From positions 1-64,000 of the forward strand of contig NZ_JAJBBR010000008.1 of NCBI RefSeq assembly GCF_020532555.1: a DNA stretch of 64,000 nt, read 5' to 3'. The notes under the pieces were generated by a model. That model searched no databases, was not told the DNA's origin, and saw only the letters and a program-made list of their open reading frames with translations. Below, piece after piece: positions 17,979-26,112 of the stretch. The position numbers and the translations under genes are program-made. The stretch's first letter is position 1. Every line of letters begins with the position of its first letter. This DNA comes from Microvirga lenta (GTDB lineage Bacteria > Pseudomonadota > Alphaproteobacteria > Rhizobiales > Beijerinckiaceae).

Positions 17979-18614
17979 TCAGTGGGCAAATACCTGCGAT
18001 CGTGGAAGAATGCTGTTCCCGGCCACCACCTGGGCTATCGCAGAAGCGATCTTGTCCCCGCCCCTCGCGGAAGGCTCGATAGGGTTGGCGTAGTCGTCAG
18101 GCTCGTTGCAGAGCAGGCGCAGGTCGATCAGCGGCAATCGCCTCCCGAAGGCCTCACGCATGATGCAATCGTTGAAGAGTGCCAGGCCGGTCACCACGAG
18201 GCGCTGCTCCTGCGGATCGGGAAAGCGCGCATCGTAGATAGTGCACAGCGCAACCGGCAGCCGCCGCTCCGCGACCTTGTCCACCATGTCACGATAAACG
18301 CGGGCGAACTCGTCCCGCACATCCGCGAGCCTCCCCATGGCCTCGGCGACCGAACGCGCGCCCTCCCGGAGAACCCCGATATTGCGCAGTCCATCGTTCC
18401 CACCCGCACTGACGACGAGGTGGCTGGCGCTTTCAGGAACGTTGCGGAGCTGACGGTCGACATCACGGGTCACGGCGCCATCCACCGCACACAGGGTTGC
18501 CTGCCAGTCCCGCGGAAGCTTGGTGCGGACTTGCGCGACGACATCGGGCTCTCCACGGCGCACATAGGCCGCGTTGTCGAAGATGGAATCTCCCAGGAGG
18601 ACCACGTGACTCAC
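17979..18614 (-). CDS. SGNH/GDSL-family hydrolase
   Basis: The product is 211 residues from a GTG start with GGGAGG 7 bases upstream. Block I GDSIFDN (catalytic Ser) lies at residues 8-14 and Block III GGND at about 70-73; the C-terminal block has Asp (LPLIDLRLL), and the expected DxxH is not obvious. No signal peptide, so probably cytoplasmic. Members are esterases, lipases or carbohydrate acetylesterases; the substrate is unknown. The GTG start overlaps the stop of the receiver-domain gene (GTGA), implying translational coupling. The longer frame to 18758 is rejected because it only overlaps that gene. Confidence 0.75.
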   Translation of the reverse strand: MSHVVLLGDSIFDNAAYVRRGEPDVVAQVRTKLPRDWQATLCAVDGAVTRDVDRQLRNVPESASHLVVSAGGNDGLRNIGVLREGARSVAEAMGRLADVRDEFARVYRDMVDKVAERRLPVALCTIYDARFPDPQEQRLVVTGLALFNDCIMREAFGRRLPLIDLRLLCNEPDDYANPIEPSARGGDKIASAIAQVVAGNSILPRSQVFAH

Positions 18615-18994
18615 GGTGACCTCCCCACCAGCCGGTCGAGTGTGGGCGCAAGATGGCTGAGCAGGTAGGGCTTGGAGATGAACTCGCCTCCTTCCGGAAC
18701 GGGACCGGATGTTGCATCGGAGTGCCCCGACATCATCACCACCGCCACGGTCGGCCACCGTTTGCGAACCAGCTCAGCCAGCTCGAATCCATCGACATTT
18801 CCGGGAACATGCGCGTCCGTGACAACTCCACGGATGTCGGAGCGCTCGTCGAGGAGAGCCATGGCGACATCGGTGGTCTCAGCCTCGATCACCGCGAAGC
18901 CGGCTCCTTCGAGGTACCGAGCCACCGCCTCCCGTTGAGTCGTCTCCTCCTCGACGAGAACGATCACAGGCGGCTGTCGCGATTCCGAAGACAT
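18611..18994 (-). CDS. Single-domain response regulator (CheY-like receiver)
   Basis: The product is 127 residues, one receiver domain with no output domain. Visible landmarks: an acidic pocket VLVEEE at about 12-17 (usually DD), phospho-acceptor Asp in VVTDAHVP at about 60, Ser in MMSGHS at about 88, and Lys in FISKPY at about 109. Such proteins signal by protein interaction or shuttle phosphate. No histidine kinase lies nearby. The stop overlaps the start of the SGNH hydrolase gene by GTGA, so the two are probably made together. Confidence 0.85.
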   Translation of the reverse strand: MSSESRQPPVIVLVEEETTQREAVARYLEGAGFAVIEAETTDVAMALLDERSDIRGVVTDAHVPGNVDGFELAELVRKRWPTVAVVMMSGHSDATSGPVPEGGEFISKPYLLSHLAPTLDRLVGRSP

Positions 18995-19330
18995 GGCCTA
19001 CTCCAGAGGTGCATCCAGGCGTCGTGGAGCAACAACCGAGCCGGAACCGCCCTGGTTCCGCCCTTTGTGTCAATGGATTGACATGAGAGGTTGCCTGCTA
19101 GAGGATTTCTCAACCGCCCCGCGCGCACGTCCGGGTGGTGGGAAGACATCCTTCACATCCCCTGCGTCCTAATCCTTTGGAGATAGTCCTTTCGAGAAGT
19201 TGCGAATCTCCACGACGCGAACCTAAAGCTTGCAACAGCAAAGTTGATGCGAAGCACACAAGTAAGTAAGCCTTCTTAAACGCTCGCATCGCAAACTCGA
19301 ACAGTAATCAATTACTGACGTGGGGCAGAA
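18995..19330. other. Intergenic region between divergent genes, no gene seen
   Basis: It separates the minus-strand receiver gene from the + strand gene at 19331. The right half is relatively AT-rich and presumably holds promoters for both. No clear operator, riboswitch or small RNA was recognised. Confidence 0.4.
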
Positions 19331-19570
19331 ATGGACACAGCAATCGAGCATGTGGCGCGTGCGTTCTACGATGCGCAGGATGATGCACACTCTTGGGACC
19401 GCGAGCCCGAAATCCTGAAAGAGGAGTTTCGGCGTTATGCCCGCGAGGCCATTGCGCTCCTTCGCGGCAAGCATGCCGATGCGCAACAGGACGACCTCGT
19501 CGAAGGATCTGAGGCCCTGCTCTATGCGGTCGGTCTCGAAGGATCGGTCGGAGCTCCCGTAGCGGCTTAG
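19331..19570 (+). CDS. Hypothetical acidic protein, 79 residues
   Basis: It begins MDTAIEHVARAFYDAQ. The first 50 residues are predicted helical and acidic, with the WDREPEILKEEFRRYAREA segment, and the protein ends in a small-residue tail. No membrane segment or known domain. GGGG/AGAA lies just upstream of the ATG. A strong terminator begins about 40 bases after the stop, so it is an independent unit. Confidence 0.6.
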   Translation: MDTAIEHVARAFYDAQDDAHSWDREPEILKEEFRRYAREAIALLRGKHADAQQDDLVEGSEALLYAVGLEGSVGAPVAA

Positions 19571-19611
19571 GCTGAGGAGCCGGATCCCTGCCTTCAGGGT
19601 CGTCGAGAAGA

Positions 19612-19646
19612 AAGGCCTGCGCTTGGTCGAAGCGCAGGCCTTTTCC
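19612..19646. terminator. Strong intrinsic terminator between convergent genes
   Basis: A perfect 13-bp stem AAGGCCTGCGCTT / AAGCGCAGGCCTT with a GGTCG loop. On the + strand TT follows the stem before CC; on the minus strand the stem is followed by TCTTCT. It probably serves both the 79-residue gene and the RTX gene ending at 19693. Confidence 0.85.
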
Positions 19647-19692
19647 AATTAGGATGGGGGCCCGTCCTCAACGGAGGAAGAGCACCCGGCGG

Positions 19693-20805
19693 TCAGACGA
19701 TGAAGAACTCCTTGGCGCTCATCTTGAGGTTCTTGTCGAGCTTTGCAATCTCGACAGCTCGTCCCGAGCCGGAACCGTCGGCATCGTAGTAAAGGATTCC
19801 GTTCTTCTTGTTGTAGAACAGGTAGTCGTTCTTGTCCTTGGCCTCGCTTCCGACAGTGAAGAATGCGGATTTCAACTTGCCTGGTTTCGTCTCGGAGCCT
19901 TTCCCGAGTTTCTTGAAGACCGCGTTGTCGAGATAAACGCTATCGTCGCGCACGTTGTAACTTTTGATCGTATCGAGATTCGTTTTCTTGTTCGGCTTCG
20001 TGTCGAAGACGAAGGCGTCCTTCCCCTTGCCGCCGGACATGACATCCTTGCCGTGTCCGCCATAGAGCTTGTCGTTATCAGCACCGCCATTGAGGCGGTC
20101 GTTTCCTTTTCCGCCCTTCAGGGAGTGGGCACCGACTCCGCTCCAAAGGGTATCGTTTCCGCTGCCACCATCGAGAATGTCGTCGAAGGCCGTGCCGACC
20201 ATCGTATCGGAGCCCGACGTTCCTGTCCTCGTGATGACGTCGCCCCAGGAGAGCGTCATCGCCCCCAAGGAGGCGAACTGCGCCTCGGTGAAGGAAATCG
20301 CATTGTTCGTGGCGTCGAAGCCGACGACGCCTCGGCTGGCGAGTTCCCCGAACTGGTGCGGCGCGAGACTGCCGATGGTCGAGCCATGGTCCGTCAGTAC
20401 GATGACGTCGCCAGGGGACAGCGGCACTTGAAGAGCGTTCAACTGTGCAAGGGAAAACGGAAGAACGTTGTCCGCAACGTCGATCCGGTCGACGTTCCTG
20501 GCAAGAAGGCCGGAAATCTGCTCGATGGTGCCAGTGCCGAGTTCGGCGCCGGTATCGGCCAGAACGATGGTGTCGGCTGCCGTAAGCCTCACTGCTCCCA
20601 GGGCTTCGTACTGCGACGTCGACAGGAACATCGAGTCGTTCGTGGCGTCGATGACATCGACACCGTTGGCGCCGAGTTCAGCAAGCTGCGCCGGGGTCAG
20701 GCCGTCGATGTTCTGGCCGGCATCCGCAAGAATGACTTCGTCTTCCGCCGAGAACGGTTTTGCCGCAGCGGTATACTCGGCATAAGTCAGAGTAATCGTG
20801 GCCAT
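19693..20805 (-). CDS. Short RTX calcium-binding exoprotein with three N-terminal repeats
   Basis: The product is 370 residues. Residues about 20-200 are three tandem copies of a roughly 55-residue unit whose landmarks are ADAG/ADTG/TDHG, then V-IDATN-like strands and the LGAV...DTIVL tail. Residues about 200-275 carry RTX nonapeptides (DDILDGGSGNDTL, LKGGKGNDRLNGGADNDKL, YGGHGKDVMSGGKGKD), known to bind Ca2+ outside the cell. The last 90 residues are a typical non-cleaved type I secretion region ending in hydrophobic EFFIV. No signal peptide. GAGG lies 6 bases before ATG. No ABC exporter genes adjoin it. Function beyond secretion is unknown. Confidence 0.85.
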   Translation of the reverse strand: MATITLTYAEYTAAAKPFSAEDEVILADAGQNIDGLTPAQLAELGANGVDVIDATNDSMFLSTSQYEALGAVRLTAADTIVLADTGAELGTGTIEQISGLLARNVDRIDVADNVLPFSLAQLNALQVPLSPGDVIVLTDHGSTIGSLAPHQFGELASRGVVGFDATNNAISFTEAQFASLGAMTLSWGDVITRTGTSGSDTMVGTAFDDILDGGSGNDTLWSGVGAHSLKGGKGNDRLNGGADNDKLYGGHGKDVMSGGKGKDAFVFDTKPNKKTNLDTIKSYNVRDDSVYLDNAVFKKLGKGSETKPGKLKSAFFTVGSEAKDKNDYLFYNKKNGILYYDADGSGSGRAVEIAKLDKNLKMSAKEFFIV

Positions 20806-21059
20806 GCGCGCCTCACCATGTGCGTTTCATGCCTTCCTTGCTCACACGATGAGCCAGGAAGCCTTGCACCATTAGAGGCATATGGATGTTGCGTTATCCA
20901 ACGTCCAAAAAGAGGTATCGGCAATACTCAGATGAGACTACTCTAAAAATACGCAGATCTATCCGCAGCAAGTATTCTCCGGAAAAGTTCTTGCAGTACC
21001 CCTAAAAGAAAAGCACGCGGGGGACCCGCATGATCCTCTGACCCGGTCGCGCTGGATTG
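20806..21059. other. Intergenic region upstream of the RTX gene
   Basis: An AT-rich stretch at about 20870-20990 probably contains the RTX gene promoter. No open frame with a ribosome-binding site was found. Confidence 0.4.
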
Positions 21060-21089
21060 GGCCGGGGCAATGCTTCTGCCGCCCCGGCC
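21060..21089 (-). terminator. GC hairpin after the iron-dependent alcohol dehydrogenase gene
   Basis: Perfect stem GGCCGGGGC / GCCCCGGCC with a 12-base loop, 10 bases past the minus-strand stop. There is no T run on the minus strand, so termination strength is uncertain. Confidence 0.55.
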
Positions 21090-21099
21090 TTTGACGGAT

Positions 21100-22239
21100 C
21101 TAGAGGGAGGCGGTCAGCATCGCCTCGTAGTCCGAAGCCGTCGCCTCGCGCGGGTTGGTCTTGTGCGTGTGGTCCTTGAGGGCGCCGTCGATGATCTGCG
21201 GGAACATGGAGGGCGTGATGTCGAGCTCACGCAGGCCGGACGGAAGGCCGAGGCGCTTCGTCATGTCCCGGATCGCCGGCGTGACGGCCGCCTCGTTCTC
21301 CAGCCCCATCGCTCTTGCGATGCGCTCCATCCGCCGGTCCGCGACGACGGTGGGAGCCGATGAATTGAACTCGATCACGGCCGGGAGCAGCACGGCATTC
21401 AGGGTTCCGTGGTGCAGGCGCGGATTGAGGGCGCCGATGGAGTGGCTGAGGCTGTGGACGCAACCGAGCCCCTTCTGGAAGGCCATGGCACCCTGCATGG
21501 CCGCGCTCATCATGTTGAGACGCGCCTCGCGATTGTCCGGCTCATGCGTGGCTTGAGCGATGTAGCGCCATCCCCGCTCCAGCCCGTCCAGGACGATCCC
21601 GTCGGCAGGCGGATTGAAGGCAGGCGCGAGAAAAGTCTCGATGCAGTGGGAAATGGCGTCCATGCCGGTCGCGGCGGTCAGGTGCGGCGGCAGGCCGAAG
21701 GTCAGCTCGGGATCGCAGATCGCCGATTTCGGCACGAGGTGCGGAGAAAGCAGACCGGTCTTGCGGCCGTCGTCGAGAATCATCATGGAGCCGCGGCCGA
21801 CCTCACTGCCGGTTCCTGCGGTCGTCGGGACGGCGATGACGGGCGCGACCTTCGGCGTGATGCGTGCCGTGCCGCCTTCGACCGCCGCATAGGTCCGCAA
21901 TGGTCCTTCGTGGGTCGCGGAAAGGGCAACGGCTTTTGCCAGATCGATCGGGGAACCGCCTCCGACCGCGATCACCCCGTCGCAATCATGCTCCTTGTAC
22001 ATCGCGGTCGCATCACGCGCCGCACTCTCGGTCGGATTGGGAGGCGTCTGGTCGTACACCTGAAACGGGATCGAGTTGCCGAGTTTCGCCAGGACGCGGT
22101 CGAGCAATCCGGCAGCCCTGACGCCGGCATCCGTGACCACCAGCGGCCGGGAGATTCCGACCCGCTCGCATTCCTGCGGGAGGAGGCCGACGGCACCGAA
22201 ATCGAACTGGATCGTGGTGATATAGTTGATGACCGCCAT
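21100..22239 (-). CDS. Iron-containing alcohol dehydrogenase (group III)
   Basis: The product is 379 residues, the normal family length. The NAD(P) region shows GVIAVGGGSPIDLAKA (about 91-106) and PTTAGTGSEV (about 138-147). Metal ligands are visible as Asp in CDPELTFGLPP, His in GMDAISHCIE, and His residues in GCVHSLSHSIG and HHGT. It oxidises a primary alcohol or reduces an aldehyde with NAD(P); the group includes 4-hydroxybutyrate, 1,3-propanediol and lactaldehyde enzymes, so the substrate is not fixed. It lies downstream of the binding-protein gene on the same strand, about 200 bases apart with a hairpin, so probably separate. Confidence 0.9.
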   Translation of the reverse strand: MAVINYITTIQFDFGAVGLLPQECERVGISRPLVVTDAGVRAAGLLDRVLAKLGNSIPFQVYDQTPPNPTESAARDATAMYKEHDCDGVIAVGGGSPIDLAKAVALSATHEGPLRTYAAVEGGTARITPKVAPVIAVPTTAGTGSEVGRGSMMILDDGRKTGLLSPHLVPKSAICDPELTFGLPPHLTAATGMDAISHCIETFLAPAFNPPADGIVLDGLERGWRYIAQATHEPDNREARLNMMSAAMQGAMAFQKGLGCVHSLSHSIGALNPRLHHGTLNAVLLPAVIEFNSSAPTVVADRRMERIARAMGLENEAAVTPAIRDMTKRLGLPSGLRELDITPSMFPQIIDGALKDHTHKTNPREATASDYEAMLTASL

Positions 22240-22391
22240 GGCGTTTTCACCCCTGTTGTCTGGCTGTTCTCATGACTGCCGATTTCGGTTCACGGGTGGC
22301 TTTCGAGCGGCAGACAGGTCTCGAAACCGCCGGTGCGGCGAACATCATCATGCGCTGTCCGCGTGCCCTGGGGCATTGATGGGGAGAAGCA

Positions 22392-22424
22392 CCGGCCTCC
22401 GCGGCGATGCGCGGCGGAGGCCGG
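22392..22424 (-). terminator. GC hairpin after the ABC binding-protein gene
   Basis: Perfect 11-bp stem CCGGCCTCCGC / GCGGAGGCCGG located 18-50 bases beyond the minus-strand stop at 22442. No T run follows. Confidence 0.55.
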
Positions 22425-22441
22425 CAGAGGTCAGGACGGGA

Positions 22442-23656
22442 TCAGTTCGCGCCCACGCCCGTCTTCAGCTTGGCCACGGCCGCCTTCTCCGGGAACACCG
22501 TCACAAGCTCGCCCCCCTGCCACTGCATCAGGAACGGGCTCACCCGCGTGTTCTGGCCCTGCTCGTTGAACTTGGCGCCCCAGCCGGTCGGCGTTGTCCC
22601 TTCCGGCACGTCCACCTTCATCACCGCCTCGCGGATCGCATCCGCCGACAGGTCCTTGGCCGAAGCCATGGCGTCCAGGAACACGTTCGCGCCCATGTAG
22701 TTCGCCAGGCTGTGGCCGGAGCGCGGCGGCATGCCGTACTTGGCCTGGTACTTCTTCTCGAACGCGTCGATCCCCGGGGCCGCCGCCGGATTGGTGCGGT
22801 ACTGGGTGAAGTCCACGTTCAGCGCCCCTTCCATGTTCTCAGGACCGACCGCTTTCACCGTATCCAGCAGCGAGTAACCGCCACCGGCGCCGATGGCTGC
22901 CTTGGGCTTGAAGCCCTGGTCCTTCATCTGGCGGAAGAACAGCACCGTGTCGTTCTGGTACGAGGTCTGCAGCACCACGTCCACGCCCGCCGACTTCAGC
23001 CGCAGGATCACCGGCGTCAGGTCCACCGACTTGGCCGAGTACGGCAGCGTCTCGACCAGGTTCAGCCCCTTCTCCTGCGCCCGCTTCTGCTGGAACCCGG
23101 CCACGGTCTGGCCGTAGAGCGAGTCCTCATGGATGATGCCGACCTTCAGGCTCTTCGGGTCCACCCCCAGCGCCGGCGCCACCGCGTCCGAGATCGCATC
23201 GACCATGCGGTTGGCGAAATCCTTGGAGGTGGGGTTGGTGCGGAAGGTGTACTGGAAGCCGCGTTCGGTGATCGGGTCCGAGATCGCGCCGAGCTCGAAA
23301 TACGGCACTCCCGCCAGCTCCGCCACCTGCGTCGCCGCAATGGCGAGCGACGAAGAGAACGTGCCGAAGATGGCATTGACCTTGTCGACGGAGGTGAGGC
23401 GGCGGGCCTCGCCCACGGCCTGGTTCGGATCGACCGCGTCGCCGCGGATCATCTGGATGGGCTTGCCGTTGAGGCCGCCCTTGGCGTTGCGCTCCTCGAC
23501 CGCGAGCTCGAGGCCGCGGAAGCTCTCGTCGCCGAGCAGCGCCAGGCCGCCGGAGAAGGGATAGAGCGCGCCGATCTTGACGGTTTCCTGCGCGAGGGCC
23601 GGCGCGGCGGACAGCGCCAGGGTGGTGGCGAGCGCCACCTTTGCAAAGAGTTTCAT
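22442..23656 (-). CDS. ABC transporter periplasmic binding protein, branched-chain amino acid type
   Basis: The product is 404 residues from ATG at 23656, with GGGAGG 6-7 bases upstream; the longer frame adds no plausible N-terminus. A Sec signal peptide is clear (MKLFAKVALATTLALSAAP, cleaved at ALAQ). The mature part starts ETVKIGALYPFSG and matches the LivJ/Peripla_BP_6 fold (GDESFRGLELAVEE, AIFGTFSSS, GIIHEDSLYGQ). It binds an amino acid, amide or related ligand for a LivFGHM-type importer. No permease or ATPase gene adjoins it, so it is an orphan that must use subunits encoded elsewhere. A GC hairpin follows the stop. Confidence 0.9.
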   Translation of the reverse strand: MKLFAKVALATTLALSAAPALAQETVKIGALYPFSGGLALLGDESFRGLELAVEERNAKGGLNGKPIQMIRGDAVDPNQAVGEARRLTSVDKVNAIFGTFSSSLAIAATQVAELAGVPYFELGAISDPITERGFQYTFRTNPTSKDFANRMVDAISDAVAPALGVDPKSLKVGIIHEDSLYGQTVAGFQQKRAQEKGLNLVETLPYSAKSVDLTPVILRLKSAGVDVVLQTSYQNDTVLFFRQMKDQGFKPKAAIGAGGGYSLLDTVKAVGPENMEGALNVDFTQYRTNPAAAPGIDAFEKKYQAKYGMPPRSGHSLANYMGANVFLDAMASAKDLSADAIREAVMKVDVPEGTTPTGWGAKFNEQGQNTRVSPFLMQWQGGELVTVFPEKAAVAKLKTGVGAN

Positions 23657-23878
23657 CGGTTTCCTCCCTGAAGCCTCTGTCGGGCAGGGCTTCTGTCGAA
23701 CGGGCGCGGCACGGCGCACCGGCCGGCACGTTCCCGGCACCCGCGATACTGCAGATAACCAAGTTGCCTGACAAGCAGGAATTTCTGTTCTCGTTGCTTT
23801 AGAGGGGCGCTTCATAGGGACGCTCCAGATGAACGAAACGGCGGGGCAGTGGGACTGCTCTTCCCTGCCCCGACCAAC

Positions 23879-24685
23879 TCACCTGATCGCATCGAGATAG
23901 CGTTCGACCGATATGTCGAAGGCTTGGCGGGCGTTGCCTACGATGTTGCGCTTCCACCAAGCCCCGAAAATGCTGTCGAACCCGTGGGGGGCCAGAGAAT
24001 CGCGGATCCGCTCAACGGCAGCCGCATTCACGGGGATGAGGTTGGGATAGCTGTACATGAAGCTGACATGCCGCCGGTCCTGCACCACCTGCAGGATGTC
24101 GCCCGTCAGCAGAGCACCCTGCCCCTCCGCACCGTCGGCCCAGTGCAGCACGGCGCCGCCCTCGAAATGGCCGCCGCAGCGGATCAGGGTCAGGGACGGA
24201 GAGAGAGCGTGGGTCTCGCCGCTCCATGCCACAATCGACGGGTGGAGCCGCTGCACCCACTTCATGTCGTCGGCGTGGATGTAGATGGGAATTCCGCCGA
24301 AAGCCTCGCTCCATTCGACCATGGTCGTGTAGTAGTGCGGGTGGGAGATCGCGATCGCCTTCAGCCCGCCCCTCGCTTCGATCCTCTCGACGATCTCGTC
24401 GTCGATCAGGCTGATGCAATCCCAGAGAACGTTACCGTCCGCAGCTTCCACGAGGAGCGCCCGCTGACCGATGGCGAAGCTCGGTGTGCTCCCGATCCCG
24501 ATCAGGCCGGCTCCCTCCTCTTCCCAGCGCAGGCTGTGGGAGGCCCGGATCTCCTCCAGCGTCGTCCATGCCTGTCCCTCCCAGCGCACATATTGGCGCT
24601 CGTCCTCGCAGATGGGACAGGCATCCGGTGGCGCCTCGGTTTCGGCGTATTGGGTTCCGCACTCGCGGCAGATGAAGTGGGGCAT
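23879..24685 (-). CDS. MBL-fold hydrolase with N-terminal rubredoxin-like zinc ribbon
   Basis: The product is 268 residues, starting MPHFICRECGTQY. The N-terminal CxxC...CPIC pair (about residues 6-9 and 23-26) forms a rubredoxin-like or zinc-ribbon knuckle. The rest is a metallo-beta-lactamase fold: SHPHYYTTM carries the first two His ligands, with Tyr where HxHxDH has Asp/His; further ligands are His in CGGHFEGG and Asp in LLTGDIL. Hydrolase of unknown substrate. ATG at 24685 has AGAAGG upstream. Divergent from the zinc alcohol dehydrogenase gene. Confidence 0.8.
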   Translation of the reverse strand: MPHFICRECGTQYAETEAPPDACPICEDERQYVRWEGQAWTTLEEIRASHSLRWEEEGAGLIGIGSTPSFAIGQRALLVEAADGNVLWDCISLIDDEIVERIEARGGLKAIAISHPHYYTTMVEWSEAFGGIPIYIHADDMKWVQRLHPSIVAWSGETHALSPSLTLIRCGGHFEGGAVLHWADGAEGQGALLTGDILQVVQDRRHVSFMYSYPNLIPVNAAAVERIRDSLAPHGFDSIFGAWWKRNIVGNARQAFDISVERYLDAIR

Positions 24686-24934
24686 GGGCCTTCTCTCGTC
24701 TCGGTCGTCTCCTCGCCAGTATCCCTGCCCCTGCCCGTACGGCAAAGCGAAACTGCTACGTCTGGCATAAGCCTACCTTATCGCACGGGAGCATCACCAT
24801 TCGGGTGGCGCTCTGCGAATTGATATCGCTCAAGGACAGAGGAAGACCGTCGCTGCAGGGTGGAGGCCGGACAATCTCAAGTGCCGATGAATGCCGGGCC
24901 ACCGGCATCAGGCGCAAATAATCGAGAGGGAAAC

Positions 24935-26011
24935 ATGACCGCCAAGATGAAAGCAGCCATTTTCGTCGAGCCGAACCGGATCGTTCTGGACGAAAAGCCG
25001 ATCCCCGATGTCGGCCCCCTCGATGCGCTCATCCGCATCACCACCACCACCATCTGCGGCACGGATGTCCATATCCTCAAGGGGGAGTATCCCGTGGCGC
25101 GGGGGCTGACCATCGGCCACGAGCCCGTGGGCATCATCGAGAAGCTCGGCTCCGCCGTCGAGGGTTTCGAGGAGGGACAGCGGGTCATCGCCGGCGCGAT
25201 CACGCCGAGCGGGCACAGCGCCGCGTGCCTGTGCGGCTGCCATTCGCAGGACGGGCCGCGCACCAAGTACGGGTTCAAGCCCATGGGCGGCTGGCGCTTC
25301 GGCAACACGATCGACGGTGCGCAGGCCGAGTACCTGCTGGTGCCCGACGCCATGACGAACCTGTCGCCGATTCCCGACAGCCTCACGGACGAGCAGGTGC
25401 TGATGTGCCCGGACATCATGTCCACCGGCTTCTCTGGCGCAGAGAGCGGCAAGGTTCGGATCGGCGACACGGTGGCGGTGTTCGCGCAGGGGCCCATCGG
25501 CCTGTGCGCCACGGCCGGCGCGAGACTCATGGGAGCGACCCGGATCATCGGCGTCGAGGCTGTTCCGGCGCGAATGGAGATCGCGCGAAGGATGGGCGCC
25601 GACCACGTGGTGGACTTCACCAAGGTCGACGCCGTGGACGAGATCATGCGCCTGACGGACGGGCGCGGCGTCGACGTGGCCATCGAGGCTCTCGGGCGCC
25701 AGGAAACCTTCGAGGCGGCTCTCCGGGTTCTCCGTCCGGGAGGCACTCTCTCGTCCCTCGGGGTCTATTCAAGCGACCTGAAAATCCCTCTCGACGGGTT
25801 TCTCGCAGGTCTCGGCGACCACACCATCGTGACCACCCTCTGCCCCGGCGGGAAGGAGCGGATGCGCCGCCTGATGCAGGTCATCGCCTCCGGACGGATC
25901 GATACCCAGACCCTCGTGACCCACCGCTTCAAGCTCGACCAGATCGAGGAGGCCTACGATCTCTTCGCCAATCAGCGGGATGGCGTTCTCAAGGTCGCGA
26001 TCACGCCTTGA
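24935..26011 (+). CDS. Zinc-dependent medium-chain alcohol dehydrogenase
   Basis: The product is 358 residues; ATG at 24935 follows GAGAGGGA. Catalytic zinc ligands are visible: Cys in TICGTDVHIL, GHE in TIGHEPVG, and a probable Asp in GNTIDGAQAEY/PDIMSTG. The Rossmann region is AVFAQGPIGLCATAGARLMG. The sequence resembles the secondary-alcohol (isopropanol) dehydrogenase group, which uses NADP and lacks the structural-zinc lobe; here that lobe is replaced by CLCGCHSQDG, which may still bind metal. It likely oxidises small secondary or primary alcohols. About 100 bases precede the next gene on the same strand. Confidence 0.85.
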   Translation: MTAKMKAAIFVEPNRIVLDEKPIPDVGPLDALIRITTTTICGTDVHILKGEYPVARGLTIGHEPVGIIEKLGSAVEGFEEGQRVIAGAITPSGHSAACLCGCHSQDGPRTKYGFKPMGGWRFGNTIDGAQAEYLLVPDAMTNLSPIPDSLTDEQVLMCPDIMSTGFSGAESGKVRIGDTVAVFAQGPIGLCATAGARLMGATRIIGVEAVPARMEIARRMGADHVVDFTKVDAVDEIMRLTDGRGVDVAIEALGRQETFEAALRVLRPGGTLSSLGVYSSDLKIPLDGFLAGLGDHTIVTTLCPGGKERMRRLMQVIASGRIDTQTLVTHRFKLDQIEEAYDLFANQRDGVLKVAITP

Positions 26012-26112
26012 GCTCTGTCCCACCCGTCCGCACCGACAGGCCGCGGGAGCTGGTCTCACGGCCTGCCGGCGACAACCCACCATTCGTTCGAGGAAGAGGA
26101 GAGCGACCGGCG

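Noticed and set aside
25225-26112. Upstream extension of the P-type ATPase frame
   Set aside because: It overlaps the alcohol dehydrogenase gene in another frame and is Arg-rich shadow sequence; the ATPase begins at 26113.
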